DNA of 64,000 nt. Source: Trichoplax adhaerens. Taxonomy: Eukaryota > Placozoa > Uniplacotomia > Trichoplacea > Trichoplacidae. The notes beneath the pieces are model-generated. The model saw only the letters and a list, made by a program, of their open reading frames with translations. It was not told where the DNA came from and did no database searches. The stretch's first letter is position 1. The number at the start of each line of letters is the position of its first letter. Positions 46,199-59,591 of the stretch are shown here, piece by piece. The position numbers were made by a program, and so were the translations under genes. The stretch covers positions 9,828,209 to 9,892,208 of the forward strand of contig NW_002060943.1 of the NCBI RefSeq assembly GCF_000150275.1, given 5' to 3'.

Positions 46199-49100
46199 TT
46201 AGTCCCTTGCTAAATGCCTTAAGTAAGCAGCATTTATAGTCTCCAAGAATTTATCGTCATTCTATATATATGTATTTAACATACAAATATAACGCAAAAA
46301 GTTAAAGCGTAAGGCTGCATCTTAACATAGAGCAAACTGCAAGTAATAACTTCAGAGAGTAATTTAAAATTACCTGTAGCAAATCGATCAAAGTATTCTT
46401 AAGTTGTTCCTTAGTCAAGACGATACCACTAGAGAAATTCTGAGTGGGAGGTGTAGCTGCATCCGATAAGGTCTCAGAGGGAACAGAAGACCGCTGAAAA
46501 ACCATTGGCGACATAAGCAAGGATGGATAATTAATCCCTTCCGTGGCTGCGTCGCTCTGATACGGTAAAAATATACATTCAATATAGACAGTAATAGCTA
46601 CAACTGTCAAACAAATGATCCTGAAAAACTACGTATCAATACTGGCAGGTAAACCGTGTAATGTATGCATGCCATTGTTATACTCCTAGTAACGCTAACC
46701 TCTTCATTTCTATCACCTTCAGCTACTGCTAAGTCTTCTGAGCCAGGACTATTTTTTTTATCTATTATAAAGCCAATTACATCACTTAATATCGATCTAC
46801 ATAAGTCAATATATGAATTAAAATTTCGAAAATTTGCAACGCAGAAATTTCAAAATTAGATAACGCCACTGTGCTTAACAAGATAACTAAAGAACAAGTA
46901 GTCTATTCAAATGGAAGAAGCATTAACCAGCATGAATCTACATGAGAATGAAGTCTTTCGTAACAAAAAGTTTTTCCACTATTTTTGTTACTACTTTAAT
47001 ATAACACTGCGATAGTAGGTATACTGCTCTTTTTATCAGTATTTACTAAAATTGTAATCCGTAAATAGTGCATGCAGTATTGGTTAGCCTACCTTCTGTT
47101 AAATGTGCAATTGCTTCAAACGTTAACCCATCATTATTATACTCGATATGTGAACACAGATCGTTAACTATCTCTCCAGATTTCGGCGATAACAATTTAT
47201 TGTAGTCCGACTTACAGACCATCTGATTTAAGTTAGCAGGAACTGTACTACTTCTAAATCGCTGGTTACTCGGCATAGAGGTTATTGAGTCCTTAAAGGC
47301 CACCGTATCTCTAGAACACATACTATCCATTTCTGTGTCGCCTGTCTCAGAATTAGTTTGGATCAAGGACTGACTCCCATGCCTCTTAAATAACCTTGAT
47401 AAAGGCGACTGTTCAGGAATGGTCACTGGTTCTGATTTCAGCATCTGTGGAATTGATTTTCTGACTACAGAGGCTTTCTTGATTGCAGGATCCGAAAGAT
47501 CAGATTGTTTCTTAAAATTCGTAACACCCATATGAAAACCAAAATGTTAATTACAGAAATGAGTACTTAGGCAAACAATAAGCATGATTTTAAGCAGCAT
47601 TATTGTGCTATAGATTAGTTCTTTATGATAAATATACATTGCTGAATGTTTACAGCAGATAGCCGGTATAGCAATAACTCCTTCCAGAGACAAAAGTGAA
47701 ATATCACGAATATGCTATTATAACTTAATCAAGCCATAATGCTTGATTGTAAGTGTAGAGTAAAACTAAGCTGCTACCGTAAATCAATACGTCATATACT
47801 GTACATATTAGATTTAACCTTCGATTCTTGTGATTCCTTTGTACTTCTGTCAGGTTGCTGTAACTCAAAGTACTTTCCATTTGCTTTAATTCTGTAATGG
47901 AAAAACAATCAAAAGTTGGATCCTTATATTGGTAAATTTCAGACATCAAAGTTATTATGTTAGGAAATTAGTCACTCAAGTGCTGAATTAATTAACCCTA
48001 CACGGTAAGGAGACATATATTTGTAATCTGGCATTTTAATGAATAGCTTGTAACGATAAATAGCCACTCACTCAATAACCTTAATTTAATACAAGATTTC
48101 CGTAATGAACTTACCGCTACTTAACTCAACGCGATAATTTTAACATAAAAAATGATTAAGATTAATTTCTGCATATGATGCGAGAAATTTATTATGAATA
48201 TTGGTATATATGTAAAAAATCAATTACCCTTGAAGCAATAACATTACATATGCCTCTTAGTAATTTTTATGTTAATATAAAAGGGGTTAAGAAATAGTGC
48301 TTTAAACAGTAATTAGTTTGACCATTAATTTTTTCTAAGGATATAAAACGTATGTAAGAACTACCAAATAGGAACTAAATGAGAATGTTATAAGATGTTC
48401 TATTACTTCTATATTTGATTCGAAGTAATTAACTTTTAGAAATACCACAGAAATAGAAAATATATTAAAAAAATATATATTTTACTTTGTAATCATACAT
48501 TAACCGCTGTCTGATCGAAAAAATATTGCAGATACTTATTGCAAATAATTGGCTGGACAAGTGCTTACAAGGGTAGTATTAATGCAGAATAAGCAAGTAA
48601 ATTGATATTATTAACGTAAGTAATTTACTCACGTGGTGGAAATTTTCCAAATCTGTTCACAGTCAGCTCCATTGCTGAACCAAAGGGCAAATATTGCTAC
48701 TAAAAATAAGATTAAATGCAAAATGTAGGTTTAATTATACAATTCGAACGTCAAATGTACAATATGATTTTAGGGAGACGCATCATAAGTTATTCATTTA
48801 TCTTGTTTAAGAATTATATCTTGCAAATTAGCACTGTTGTGTGTAATAAAGGTGGATTATGAACTTACGTAGCTATTAAAGTGATACAGTACATCTCATT
48901 TAGTACAGTACTTATATTATCTGTAGCTCGCCAAATAGAATATAAACAAAATCACAGGAACTACTAAGTAAATGACGTTGTAGCATTGTTTTACAACACT
49001 TATTCCTTTTATTAACAGGCAATACACAACATTTATTTCTCTGTACACGTAAAGTGATACAGTTTACAAGCAGCCTGCTTATTTAGAGTTTGTTAATATA

Positions 49101-52100
49101 TCATTAATATCTGAATATGCAACGTTAACAATGTCATCAATGCAATTGAGACAGAGATTAAATTATCAAGAATCTTATATTGTAATTCGATATTTATCAT
49201 TACTTTATCTGCGAATAAAGATGATCATATTAGCTGTAATGGGTGAAATACTATGCTATAGGTCACGAAGATAGTCATTAGAAATACTTGGAAATATTGA
49301 CATCTTTAAGTGCAAGGATATGTGAAGACGAATCTTTACTGATTGGAATGTGAGTAAATTAATATAAGGATTAACGTAACCTTAATTCATTTACTGATGA
49401 ATTTATGTTGCTTTGCAAATTATGACAGGATTATAATTATACCATCAATCTTTATCCTTTCACAATGAACAGTAAGAGCTCCCAACAATCTATAACATAC
49501 TGTTTATCATTATCATTATTACATACTAGCTATCCACCTCCGCTCACAACGAATGAAAGAGTCGCCAATAACTGCTATCGTACTACTATAATATCTATTT
49601 GCTCCTGTACAAACAAAACTATTGTAATTAGAAAAGTATCTGTCCCAACATCGAACTAATATTTATTTCTAAAATCTTATACTGGTATAAAGATTCGATT
49701 TCAAATATCGAGCACGCTCGATGAAAGTCGATAAGCCTAACATCAGTAAAATGGTTGAGCGTAACAGATAGACGACTTTTTAAAAGTATATGAACAGGAA
49801 TATATGTCTTTTATCCGCTCACAATTATCAAAGTAATAATTTAAATTTTAGATATAAAGTTTTCCATTTTAAAGATTGATCAGGCTCGAAGCGAGTTGAT
49901 AAGCGTAACCATAGAGGTAAAAGAAATATGCATAAACTCAGTAATATGGATAAGAACGACAGATGGCGGACAACAACTACACGAGATAATAATTGTGAGT
50001 CAGTGATAAATTGTACTGTACAGTACTGTATTTTAAGATAATCTACAGTACTGTAGAGTACAGTACAGTACTGTACAGTAGTTGTGAATTTCTATTGCTT
50101 ATGCAGATTATGTTCCCGTTCAATTAATTAATTAATTTACTAGTAATAATTATTTAATAATAACACTAATAATATTATTATAATTGTAATTAATACGAAA
50201 GTATAATAAATCTCTGGTGATGATTCTTGGAAGTGTCTCGAACTCCGTCACTGAATCATTTTCAATGTGTTTAATTGCATGTAGGTAACATTATACTTAT
50301 ACAAAGGGAAATGTCACACTTTCAGCTAATGATACTCATGACACCTAATGTTTACCGTTTATGACTATGCAGTTACATTGTATACAACCTAATAATTTTA
50401 TTTTCTCATATCAGAGTTTAATATTGATCCTCTTAACCATCAACTTGTAGTAGAATTTTTCAAATTACAATCCTAGTTTGAAAGAGGGTACGGTATGAAT
50501 ATCGATCACTGACTTGAAATACTGTAAACGAAATCTCAGTAAACATCATAGATCTACATATAAAAAGTTTGTGAAGAGCAAATTTTCGTCTGAAGGAATA
50601 AATATTGACGCTCACACAGAAGTATGTCCAGTTTACAGGTAGTAGTAACTCATTTCTGATGGACATTCACGAGATTGTTGCATTTGCATTTCACAGCCCG
50701 GTGCGTTTTGGACTGTGGCGTTTTTGTAAGTAATGCACTGCATCATGTAAGTACTGTACAGTATGACAATACTTTCTTACTCTCGTATAAAAATACGTAT
50801 AGTATAAACTTTCTTTTGTTAAATTAAATATCTGCTCTTACTTTAGAACTAGAATTTACTATCAATTGCTCCATCACTCACATGATTCATTTCTGTACAT
50901 AAGGAAAGGTTTCTTGCATTCAAATTCAGTTTCTCCGGTAATGAGCTCGTTAACATTTTCTTGATTGAGTTGATTTAGGATAAAAAATCCAAAATATGGG
51001 AAAATGGATCTTAAAAGAGTCAAAGTGTTGAATAATGCCTGCGTTAATACGAACTGTACGTACTCAACCGAAAATAATTACTGTCTATATGCTATGTATA
51101 TGCATAACAATATTTACGAGCATCTTAAAAAAAGTTTTGTGAACTTACAGTAAAGTAGGTACAGTATAATGTACTCTGTACCAGAGACTTCTAAGACTAA
51201 TACGCATCAGTATTCGTCTTAGGTACAGTAAAAACTGGCATACATCTATCATATTATACAATGTACGTCAATAAACACTACGGGTCCACTAGTAGAACCA
51301 TGGTATATGACAAAAAGTTTAACACATGCGTATACGTAGATTAGCGAAATACTAATGCACTATACAGTACTGTACACATGTAAATCTAGAACTAGTCTCA
51401 TTAAATTCTAAATTCTAGCTATAAATCACAATTACTTCCTATCGAAAGTTTCTCATATCTTTTCTATGAAGTGCTACACATCTATAATAAATTCATAAAT
51501 CTTAGACTGCAGTACTGCAACTCTCTTTCCACTTCCAAAACATGCGTATCTAATTAGGTATTCCCATACGAATACCTATCAAATAACACGAATTGCGAAT
51601 ATACTGTACATTTATTTAAGATAAAAAAAAATTGCATTCAGAACAATAAAATTAAATAGAAACTATAAATTTTTAAGGAACAATTAATGGACAAGATATC
51701 ATGCACTGCACTGTCGCCAGTAGGCTATTCCATGATGTCTCTTCCGTATCCACGAGTACTGAAGTATGATAATACGTATATCTTCCAGTTTGCCTCATGC
51801 TAAGATATTAATCCTTTATTTTGCATAGACGTTAATAAATTTAGCAAGTAAATTATCGTACTTCGAGAGCTATTCTAAAGGGCTTTGTAACGACTAAAGA
51901 ATCACGAATAGCTGGCATACGTACAATTAATTGTACATGCCATACTATCGCAATTTTGTACATAACAACTTAATTATAGTACTGTATATGTAATACATAA
52001 TTTAAAATGTATGTGAAGAGTAAGTTGTGTCTTCAACAATACCAATATGTGATAAATTTAATCTGATCTTATGGCAAAAAGCATTCTGCAAAATGAAGAG

Positions 52101-52569
52101 TAACTACAGGATTGTATCTTTAATACACGAATACAATTATTACAACTCTACAGTACGCCTAATGTTACCTTTTGTAAACAAACAAGCTTCCATTTCTTTC
52201 AGTCTTTTGCTAATGGTACAATATAAGGTTAATTGCGTTTTTAGTAACTGAAATTTTAATTTTAGCTATCGTTACAATTGGATTAGTTGAAATTTATTGA
52301 CAGTGACTAGCAGATTTGTAAAAGCGTACGTATATAGCATTCAAAATTTATATGTTTGTGCCTACCCATTTGTGATCTTGTGTACTGAACTGGTATTGAG
52401 CCACTCTTTTACACGTATAAACGATATCAGTTATGGTGCGATCAAACTTTTGAAGAGTGGTAATGTTCATCCTCAGTTCGGATACAACTGAATCATTCTT
52501 TCCTTCTTCTGATAATAGTGTCATCTTTCCTCCTCTACGTTGCCTACCGCCAGTACCATGAGCGGACAT
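46199..52569 (-). CDS. DCP1: mRNA-decapping enzyme subunit 1 (DCP1)
   Basis: Activator of the decapping enzyme DCP2 in cytoplasmic P-bodies. Nine exons close exactly to 410 residues: 52366-52569 (ATG), 52169-52203, 50882-51009, 48633-48699, 47819-47891, 47093-47510, 46700-46761, 46374-46556, 46199-46261. The EVH1 domain runs about residues 33-145: MNITTLQKFDRTITDIVY, QYQFSTQDHKW, NGSLFVYKRS, PYFGFFILNQLN, KPFLMYRNESLAIFALWF. A long Ser-rich linker follows, with SPLSRLFKR as a possible short interaction motif. The C-terminal trimerisation segment is LTKEQLKNTLIDLLQNDDKF plus LETINAAYLRHLA, the DCP1 hallmark. Exon 2 is only 35 nt. Intron 3 (2.2 kb) holds a GTACW array. A short basic N-terminal extension before the EVH1 fold is species-specific. 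Confidence 0.93.
49995..50085. repeat. GTACW array inside DCP1 intron 3
   Basis: A compact run of GTAC-A/T pentamers in the intron 48700-50881, one of the few arrays not next to a first exon. The rest of this intron shows nothing coding; the open frame at 49465-49659 has no supporting features. Confidence 0.8.
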
Positions 52570-52679
52570 TTTACTTATTTATTTATTAAAACTTAGTTAT
52601 TAGCTAAAACACGAGCTCATTTACTATGTTTTGCCATGGACTACACCCTACACCTTTCGAAGGTCCGGTTCAACTGCAC

Positions 52680-53250
52680 TGTACAGTATGAGACTATGAG
52701 TTACTGTACGTTAAATCGATCTTGTGTCACGGTAAACGTATAGTACAGTACGCAGAACAGTATTACAGTACACTGTACAGTGTACAGTACTGTACGGTGG
52801 CCCAGGGTTTACAGTACTGTACAGTACTACAGTATACAGTACTGTAGAACAGTCGATCTGTCACTGTTTATTATGGACTGGCGACTCTATTCTACTGTAC
52901 AGTACAGTACAGTACTGTAAGTTTCGTCAGTCGGCTCTACTGTACTGTACACTGTACAGTACACTGCGTACTGTATCAGTAGTCATTGTGTACTGTACTG
53001 TAACTAGGCTTAATCTTGAAACTCTGTATCAGACCTCTGAATCTCTACACTACTGTACACTGTACAGTACAGTACTGTACTACGGTGGCCCAAAAGTGCC
53101 AACGTTTCTATGGAGAAATTGTACTGTAGTAACTGTACAGTACTGTACTGTAGTTGAGTTTAAATTACTGTACATTACAGTACAAGCACAGACAGACAGC
53201 GTCAGGTCTAAGCACAGTACATACTGTACACTGTACAGTACTAAACCACC
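52680..53250. repeat. GTACW arrays upstream of DCP1
   Basis: Dense pentamer runs start about 110 bp upstream of the DCP1 start codon and end by about 53250. The next kilobase towards the PEX26 3' end has none. Confidence 0.88.
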
Positions 53251-53257
53251 ATTCTAG

Positions 53258-54209
53258 GCCCTTCAACTCCACAAGTGAATTGATAGTTGTCAATCTAAAA
53301 AGGAAATGAAGGAACAATATACGAATAAATACAGTAAAGTGATTTTTCTTCAGCTATTTTATTATTTTATTTTTTACAGAGCAGTTCAATTGTGTTTCCT
53401 GAAAACATCTTGCATTAATACCTAATTCAAACAAACTTGCAACTCTATGTACTTAAATCTGAAATTGTTGCAGAAAATCATTTCTGAACGTAGCATACAT
53501 CTTTGTACAAATCGGTTATAGCAAAATTAAAATAGTTCCTTATACAATATGCAGTATGGTTAATGCCTGTAAGTAATACTGTATATTCATGTTGTGTCGA
53601 AAATTTTGGAGTCAGATAATATTGCCAATCATGAACGAAATTATTGATATTCGCGCTATGCGGATTTTGTAAAATAAAATTTTAGCAGCTTCAGTTCTCT
53701 TGCTATTCTATAATTACAGTTTAATTTATAAAAACATTTCACAGATAAAGAAAATGAAGAAAATTGTAAGATCGTACATCTTAAACAAGGGTAAATTCTA
53801 GATAGTTATCTATGTTCCCTCTGATAGCAGTTCAAGAATGATACAGACATTTTGTCTATCATTGTGCATGTATACTTTACGGTGTGGATTCTATTTCCGG
53901 AATATATGGTATATGGAGTACAGAATCTTTTGAAGTAATTCAATTAACAACGAATTTGTAAAAGACCCTATTTAACCGAAAGAACAGACAGTTTGGATCA
54001 TATTTCTTTATCAGGACTACACTGCCTTAATTTATAACATCACATTCTCTTATTCCAGATGGAACCAATCACACTAAATCAACTAACTTAATCTGTAACT
54101 TTACTTTTAAAGATATTTGAAGATAACAGAAGCCATCGTAACTAAATAAAATGAAAATTGCTATATCATCCTTAAATATATTGCAAATTTAGTATCGCAT
54201 CGTACTTAC
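53258..54209. other. 3' region of PEX26, final exon not located
   Basis: The last coding exon of PEX26 should lie here because the exon ending at 54210 leaves an open codon. I could not identify it. No repeat array or other gene is visible. Confidence 0.5.
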
Positions 54210-55744
54210 AGCCTGTATATCGTGTACGAACAAAAAAAGCCACTACAAGAAGCCATAACACTTTGCTAGTCATACTGGTACTGCCAATATTGCTAAGGCA
54301 TTTCCATAACAGCATAGAAGAGCCCCGAAAAATCCTTAAGAAATCTCGAAACTTACCTGTAATGAAATAGAATAGTACATAACCAAAGTAAATTAAAAAT
54401 CAACATTGTTATGATGATGATACGAGGATTAACTTCTTGTATCATAAATCAATTTAATTGGAATCATAACCTAGCTAATCAACACATTACAAAAATCTCT
54501 TCTTATATATCTAATTACCAGTAGAAGGGTAATTTACAATCTCATCATTGATTGGAGCATCATCGCGAAACTGTAATAAATTGAGTGAGTTAGTCAAAAT
54601 GTCTCAAACCAACATTCGATGTAGAACTCTCCAGATTTTTAATATCTAGAAAATAAAATACTTAAATGTAGTTACTGACGTCTTCATATTTACAATCCGT
54701 TGTTTCACTTTCACTTATTGCTCTCTTTGCTGTCTCTACGTAGCCCTATTTAATATATACAAATATTCAGTATATATTCTAAACCAAAGCAATATTGCAA
54801 TGGAAATTATGTGCAATATCTAAAATTTTCTAGAATCACTTTAATTTTACCAAGGCTTTTCTACTAACAAACTAATCTTAGGTTGTGTCAATTACTAGAA
54901 CGATTCATTATGCAAAAGCCAACAAGTTGCAGCACACTTTACCTCTACGCGATTGCGATCTAGAAAGGCTTCGTTGTCCTTAATGAATTGGCGTAACTTC
55001 CGGAACTGTCGTGTAGGCATTAAAACGTTGATAATATAGTTATCCACAACCGTTTGATAATCGGAAAGATTATCTTTATTATCAGAATAGTTTAACCAGT
55101 CTTCGATCATAATTTGAGCCAGTTCAAAATTATTGATCATAATAAATAACGAGGCGCTTTAAAGGAGAAATAAACGTATTTTTTTTTATTACTATATATC
55201 TATTGATCTGTATCGTGATTATTAAAATGCATATACTGTATATTGTACTATTCTAAATAGAAAAATTACCAAACTAGTATTAACTTCCTAGGGAGATGAT
55301 AGAAATCACTGTATTGCTCTTTCACGAAAGGAACAACTAGCTGCCACTGATTGAGTTCTGCATAAGCTTGAATCGATATCATACATAGGCCTTCTTTAAT
55401 TCTAAATAATAATGCAAATAGATATTCTCAGGACATGTTGAAGCTATAAAGAAAGCCATAAATATAGTATGCTGTATATCCACAACTTATATACAGCATT
55501 AAGTGCAACACATGTAATAAAACATGAGTTTAGTACTACAATGCAAATTTCACAAGAGAAAATGTTCTATTAATAACGACTATCGAGTAGTTTATGGATT
55601 TATAATAAACCTTTTCGCTTCCGAGCTGAGATTGTTAGAAACGTTACATTCAAGTAAACCATCACGACATTCTTCTAGACATTTGGCAAATTCTTGAAGG
55701 ACAAGGTAACTTTTAGCTTCATTAAGCCGGCGTAACCCTATCAT
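54210..55744 (-). CDS. PEX26: Peroxisomal membrane protein PEX26
   Basis: Tail-anchored peroxin that recruits the PEX1-PEX6 ATPase to peroxisomes for receptor recycling. Exons: 55611-55744 (or longer), 55285-55401, 54943-55156, 54680-54745, 54519-54570, 54210-54344; all internal phases agree. Sequence resembles PEX26: LRRLNEAKSYLVLQEFAKCL, then EGLCMISIQAYAELNQWQLV, AQIMIEDWLNYSDNKDNLSD (PEX26 AWLQDPxN region) and NYIINVLMPTRQFRKL. A hydrophobic segment near the end (KVLWLLVVAFFVRTRYTG) fits the C-terminal membrane anchor with basic residues after it. The ATG at 55744 is the first in frame; the frame is open upstream, so a 5' exon may be missing. The final residues after the anchor are not located. 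Length so far about 239 residues versus 305 in human. Confidence 0.75.
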
Positions 55745-55844
55745 GCTAGATGGCAACGCGATACTATTAACCTACAGCTAAATAAAAATATCCTTTGCCT
55801 ATCGTGGAGATATCATCCTTGTCGACTCATATCCACCATAGAGA

Positions 55845-56690
55845 TTACAGTACTGTACTGTATAATGATAAACCTTATGTACAGTATTACTGTACACTGT
55901 ATGTACTGTACTGCACTGCACTGTACAGTACTGTACTGTACTGTACAGTGTACAGTACAGTACTGTATTGTATTGTACTGTACTGTAATTTATTTAAATA
56001 AATCTGGACTACTGTAGCCCTACTGTACTGTATTGAGAACGAGAAGCAGTACAGTACAGTATGTTGGTACTGTACAGTGTACAGTACAGTAGAAGTTTCA
56101 ATGTGGTTGAACTATTGTACAATGTATAGTACTGTACTCTACTATACTGTACACTATAGTGTACAGTACAGTACTACTGTATTGAAAAACGGCGGCTTAC
56201 GGGCGGTGCGCCGTTCATACTTATAACGCAATGTAATTGCAAGTTTGTGTAACAGTAGATTCATTAGTGTACGTACTGTACTGTACCGTAGATTACAGTG
56301 TTTGTATAGCGATTGCACTCATTTCGGATTAGAAAATCAACCATTTGATCGGATTTTATCTGATTCGGGTTGCGTTTTTACCCCCATTTTAAGGACTCTA
56401 CTGTACTGTATACTGTATAGTACAGCGTATAGCGTACCTACAGACTACAGTACATCAGCAGAGAAGTGTGTATCAAGAATTCTGTGGTGCACTTGTATTG
56501 TACTGTACTTTTACAGCTTTGAGGCGGCTTCGAGTCGAATCAAGTGGCAGTCGGAAGTTAGAGCTACGATCGACTCAGGCTCAAGATTCATGCATCAGTC
56601 TACAGTACAGTACAGTACAGTACTGTACTGTACAGTAGACTCGAGTGATTTTAGTTCTACAGTACTGTACTGTACAGTACAGTACAATAA
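55845..56690. repeat. GTACW arrays upstream of PEX26
   Basis: Two dense blocks, about 55845-56180 and 56270-56690, begin about 100 bp upstream of the PEX26 start codon. Open frames at 55795-56001 and 56245-56694 are largely repeat-encoded and are not called as genes. Confidence 0.88.
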
Positions 56691-56699
56691 ATAGAGAGT

Positions 56700-58480
56700 A
56701 AGGGTCAGTAGTTAGTTTTACAATAACTTCAACTACGTGTTCAATTTCTTGTCTCCATGCTAAGTGAGAGTAGTACGAACTTTCAATACCGTTGTTAGTA
56801 TTAACTCTAGATAGTAATACACTATAGAAAACACCGGGTTTATTGGTGATTTCTGATTGTTGACTTGGGTTGTACTTTTGTACTAAATTCCTGGGTTATT
56901 TGACCGGGGTTATATTATAACCCACTGCCAGCTAACACTGTTTCTGAGCCGGACCTCGGTCACCGTAACTAGTACTATATCTGCATGTAGCACTTGCATA
57001 CTTGCATTAGCTATAATTATGATGAGCAGTACTTCTAGCTCACCAGGAGAAACTTTGCTGTGCGCAATGAGTAGTAGTAATATCTTGATAGGATCTTATT
57101 AGTAACTAACTTTTGATTTTAGGTGTTCAAAACCTCTAGACAATTTCATACTGACTCTATAATAGCCAAAAGTTATAGTTATCATTAAATGTGCTTATAA
57201 TATATATGCATATAGGCATGCTTTAATCGAAAACCGCCTTTGCGACTAACAGTACTGTAAATAGAAAATAGGCGTCTTAATGCAATAGGAAATAAAAGAA
57301 AAAATCAACCTACATTTATAATATATAATGCTTGTACTATAATTATTTAGATTTAGAAGAGGCTGCTGCATGAAGATCTTCATAGTTGTTTATTGTATCT
57401 AAAACAGTATCGATACAGGTAAATTACATCATGGTTACACTACTGTAGTAAATTAAAGGTCTATTATACTGTAATATGCTATACCCTTAATTAATTGTTT
57501 TTTTATTAATGCTGTAATGTGCTATTTTTAAAAACTGTCTTTTTGAAGGTACTGTACTGTACACTGTACACTGTACTGTACAGTACGTACAGTACTGTAC
57601 AGTTGTACACTTGTACTGTTGTACTGTACAGTACAGTCTACATTATGATCATGCTGATGATCTCTACCATTGGCCAATAGCAGGCAGATAGTTCATCACA
57701 GGTTCCGTTGGTGAGTGGCGCGTTTGACTATGAAAAAGTCTGCTTTGATTTTAATCAATCACTCGAATATAGTGTACAGTACTGAATACTTGCAATTTAC
57801 AAAATAGTAGATCTGCTTTTTCTAGAGTAGCGACAAACCAGAGCAATATCGAACGATGGACGTTGTACAGTACTTTCTAGAAATTCTCATGATTTTATAC
57901 CGCATTTTATGATTTTCTTTAACCTAACCTAGACCTGTCAGAGGTTTGATTAACGGTAAACTGATTTAATCGTACGGTACATGCTTTTATGACTTCTAGC
58001 TAGCAGCACCTTAATGTACTGTACAGTGTATAGCGTAAGTGCACACATTCTTAAACTTTTAGACCATTATGATTTATTCGATGTCAGTTTTCTTTGATTT
58101 CCAAAAGTTAGAGGTAATCGTATGCATATTCCCCAAAAGCTTTAGTTATATAAGTCGAATTGATCCTCAGTAGTATCTAATCAGAAACAAGATATTTAAA
58201 TACTATCACAGTACTGTACTGTATACTGTAGTGTAGTTTAAACATTACTCACTGTCAAATCCGAAAAATAAAAATTTACCTAATGCAACCGAATTAGTAA
58301 CTTCTTGACATGTTTTGTATAATTTTGGCTACTTATTGACTGTATAAACAGCATAATCAGTATTTAAATTAGGGAAAATTAATGATTTGTTCAATTGAGA
58401 TTATTTACCTAGCAGTCACTAGTCTAAGCTTCGCTACTCGTACATTAATGTCAAAGGCAAATTTACCGAATTTCCTAATT
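56700..58480. other. Unresolved region with scattered GTACW blocks
   Basis: A compact GTACW block lies at 57545-57640, with single copies at 58015-58030 and 58205-58235. Possible plus-strand exon fragments exist: a frame from 57026 starting MSSTSSSPGE, a frame after acceptor TTTTAG at 57121 reading VFKTSRQFHTDSI, and one before GTAATC near 58112. I could not join them into a gene. Confidence 0.4.
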
Positions 58481-58543
58481 TTGTTAGCGCATGAGATGTT
58501 AAGTGTATTCTAAATTATAAATGAATACCGTATACAGTATATA

Positions 58544-58693
58544 GTCTACTGTAGAGCTGCTATGGATTACTAAAACTACGCGAAGTATAACGAGCGAGGG
58601 AGTTACTAGTATTAATAATAAAAAGGATGATGTAGTCGATGCTCTGGCGGAAGATGATAATAGCATGATGGTTGGTAGCTTCACTACTCAATA
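58544..58693 (+). CDS. Possible terminal exon of an unidentified gene
   Basis: A plus-strand frame reads WITKTTRSITSEG, then NNKKDDVVDALAEDDNSMMV and GSFTTQ before TAG (58691-58693). The acidic, well-mixed composition and a TAG splice acceptor just upstream make it look like a real last exon. A second open segment at about 58410-58502 (TRTLMSKANLPNFLILLAHE, donor GTATTC) may precede it. I do not recognise the product and have no first exon, so this could be chance. Confidence 0.28.
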
Positions 58694-58954
58694 GGGACTA
58701 TTAAATATTAATTTATTTGTAAGACTCATTCCTTTATATGATGAGTAGTGTAATAAAATTACATAAAATAGGCGCAAACTGCATCTACTGTATTCTCTAG
58801 ATAAACGTGAAATCCTTTCGTAGCAATACAGTGACTCATTTTACCTCTACAGTAATGCAGTTGTGCCATAGATTATTAAATAAATAAATATTGGTGATCC
58901 AATGCATGCAGTAAAGTTTTTGGTTGAAGCTCAGTCAACTAATTTGCGAAAAAC

Positions 58955-59455
58955 AGTACAGTGTACAGTATGTATCGTACCGTACGCGCGCGCACATCAC
59001 TGTAGGAACCAGTGTGTATTGAAAGGGCGATTATTTTTTATTTATTTCACGGTGAAAGCGGTGGAAATTTTATTTTTAATTTAAGACTTACATCATTTTT
59101 ATTAACTGTAAATTAATACCACCAAGCATAAGTCTACTTGCAATTATATTGTTCACGGTTAACCCTCCCTTAAGTTAAAATCTCCTGGCTTTTATACTGT
59201 ACTGTACCTTCGCGGCTTCGACGGCGGATTGTACTGTACAGTACTGTACAGTACTTAGTGTTGGAGAATCTACAGTACTGTAGTGTACAGTTCAGTATAC
59301 TGTACAGTCATGCTTATGCTGTAAGGTGTACAGTATGTACAGTACAGTACAGTACTGTATTCTGTGTCAGTGTATCACAGCCACTAATCTTAGCACTTTC
59401 CAAATGTCGGTACTGCACGAGTCTGGATGTACTGTCCTGTACAGTACTAGTAATA
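58955..59455. repeat. GTACW arrays upstream of the physin gene
   Basis: A short copy at 58955-58990 and dense blocks at 59195-59360 and 59430-59450 lie 5' of the first physin exon that I can identify (59592). The region probably contains the promoter and the unlocated first exon. Confidence 0.8.
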
Positions 59456-59591
59456 ATAGTGATTGCGATATCGCTATCGTTGTAGCAATTCAAAATTCAA
59501 TCTACGAAAATAAATTTTTATTACTACGATGAATATAATTATTATACGTGTATCATATACATACGTACATTGCACAATTATTATAGGTTAG

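Noticed and set aside
47725-47949. Minus-strand 74-codon frame as an independent gene
   Set aside because: It is DCP1 exon 5 (47819-47891) read through its flanking introns in another frame.
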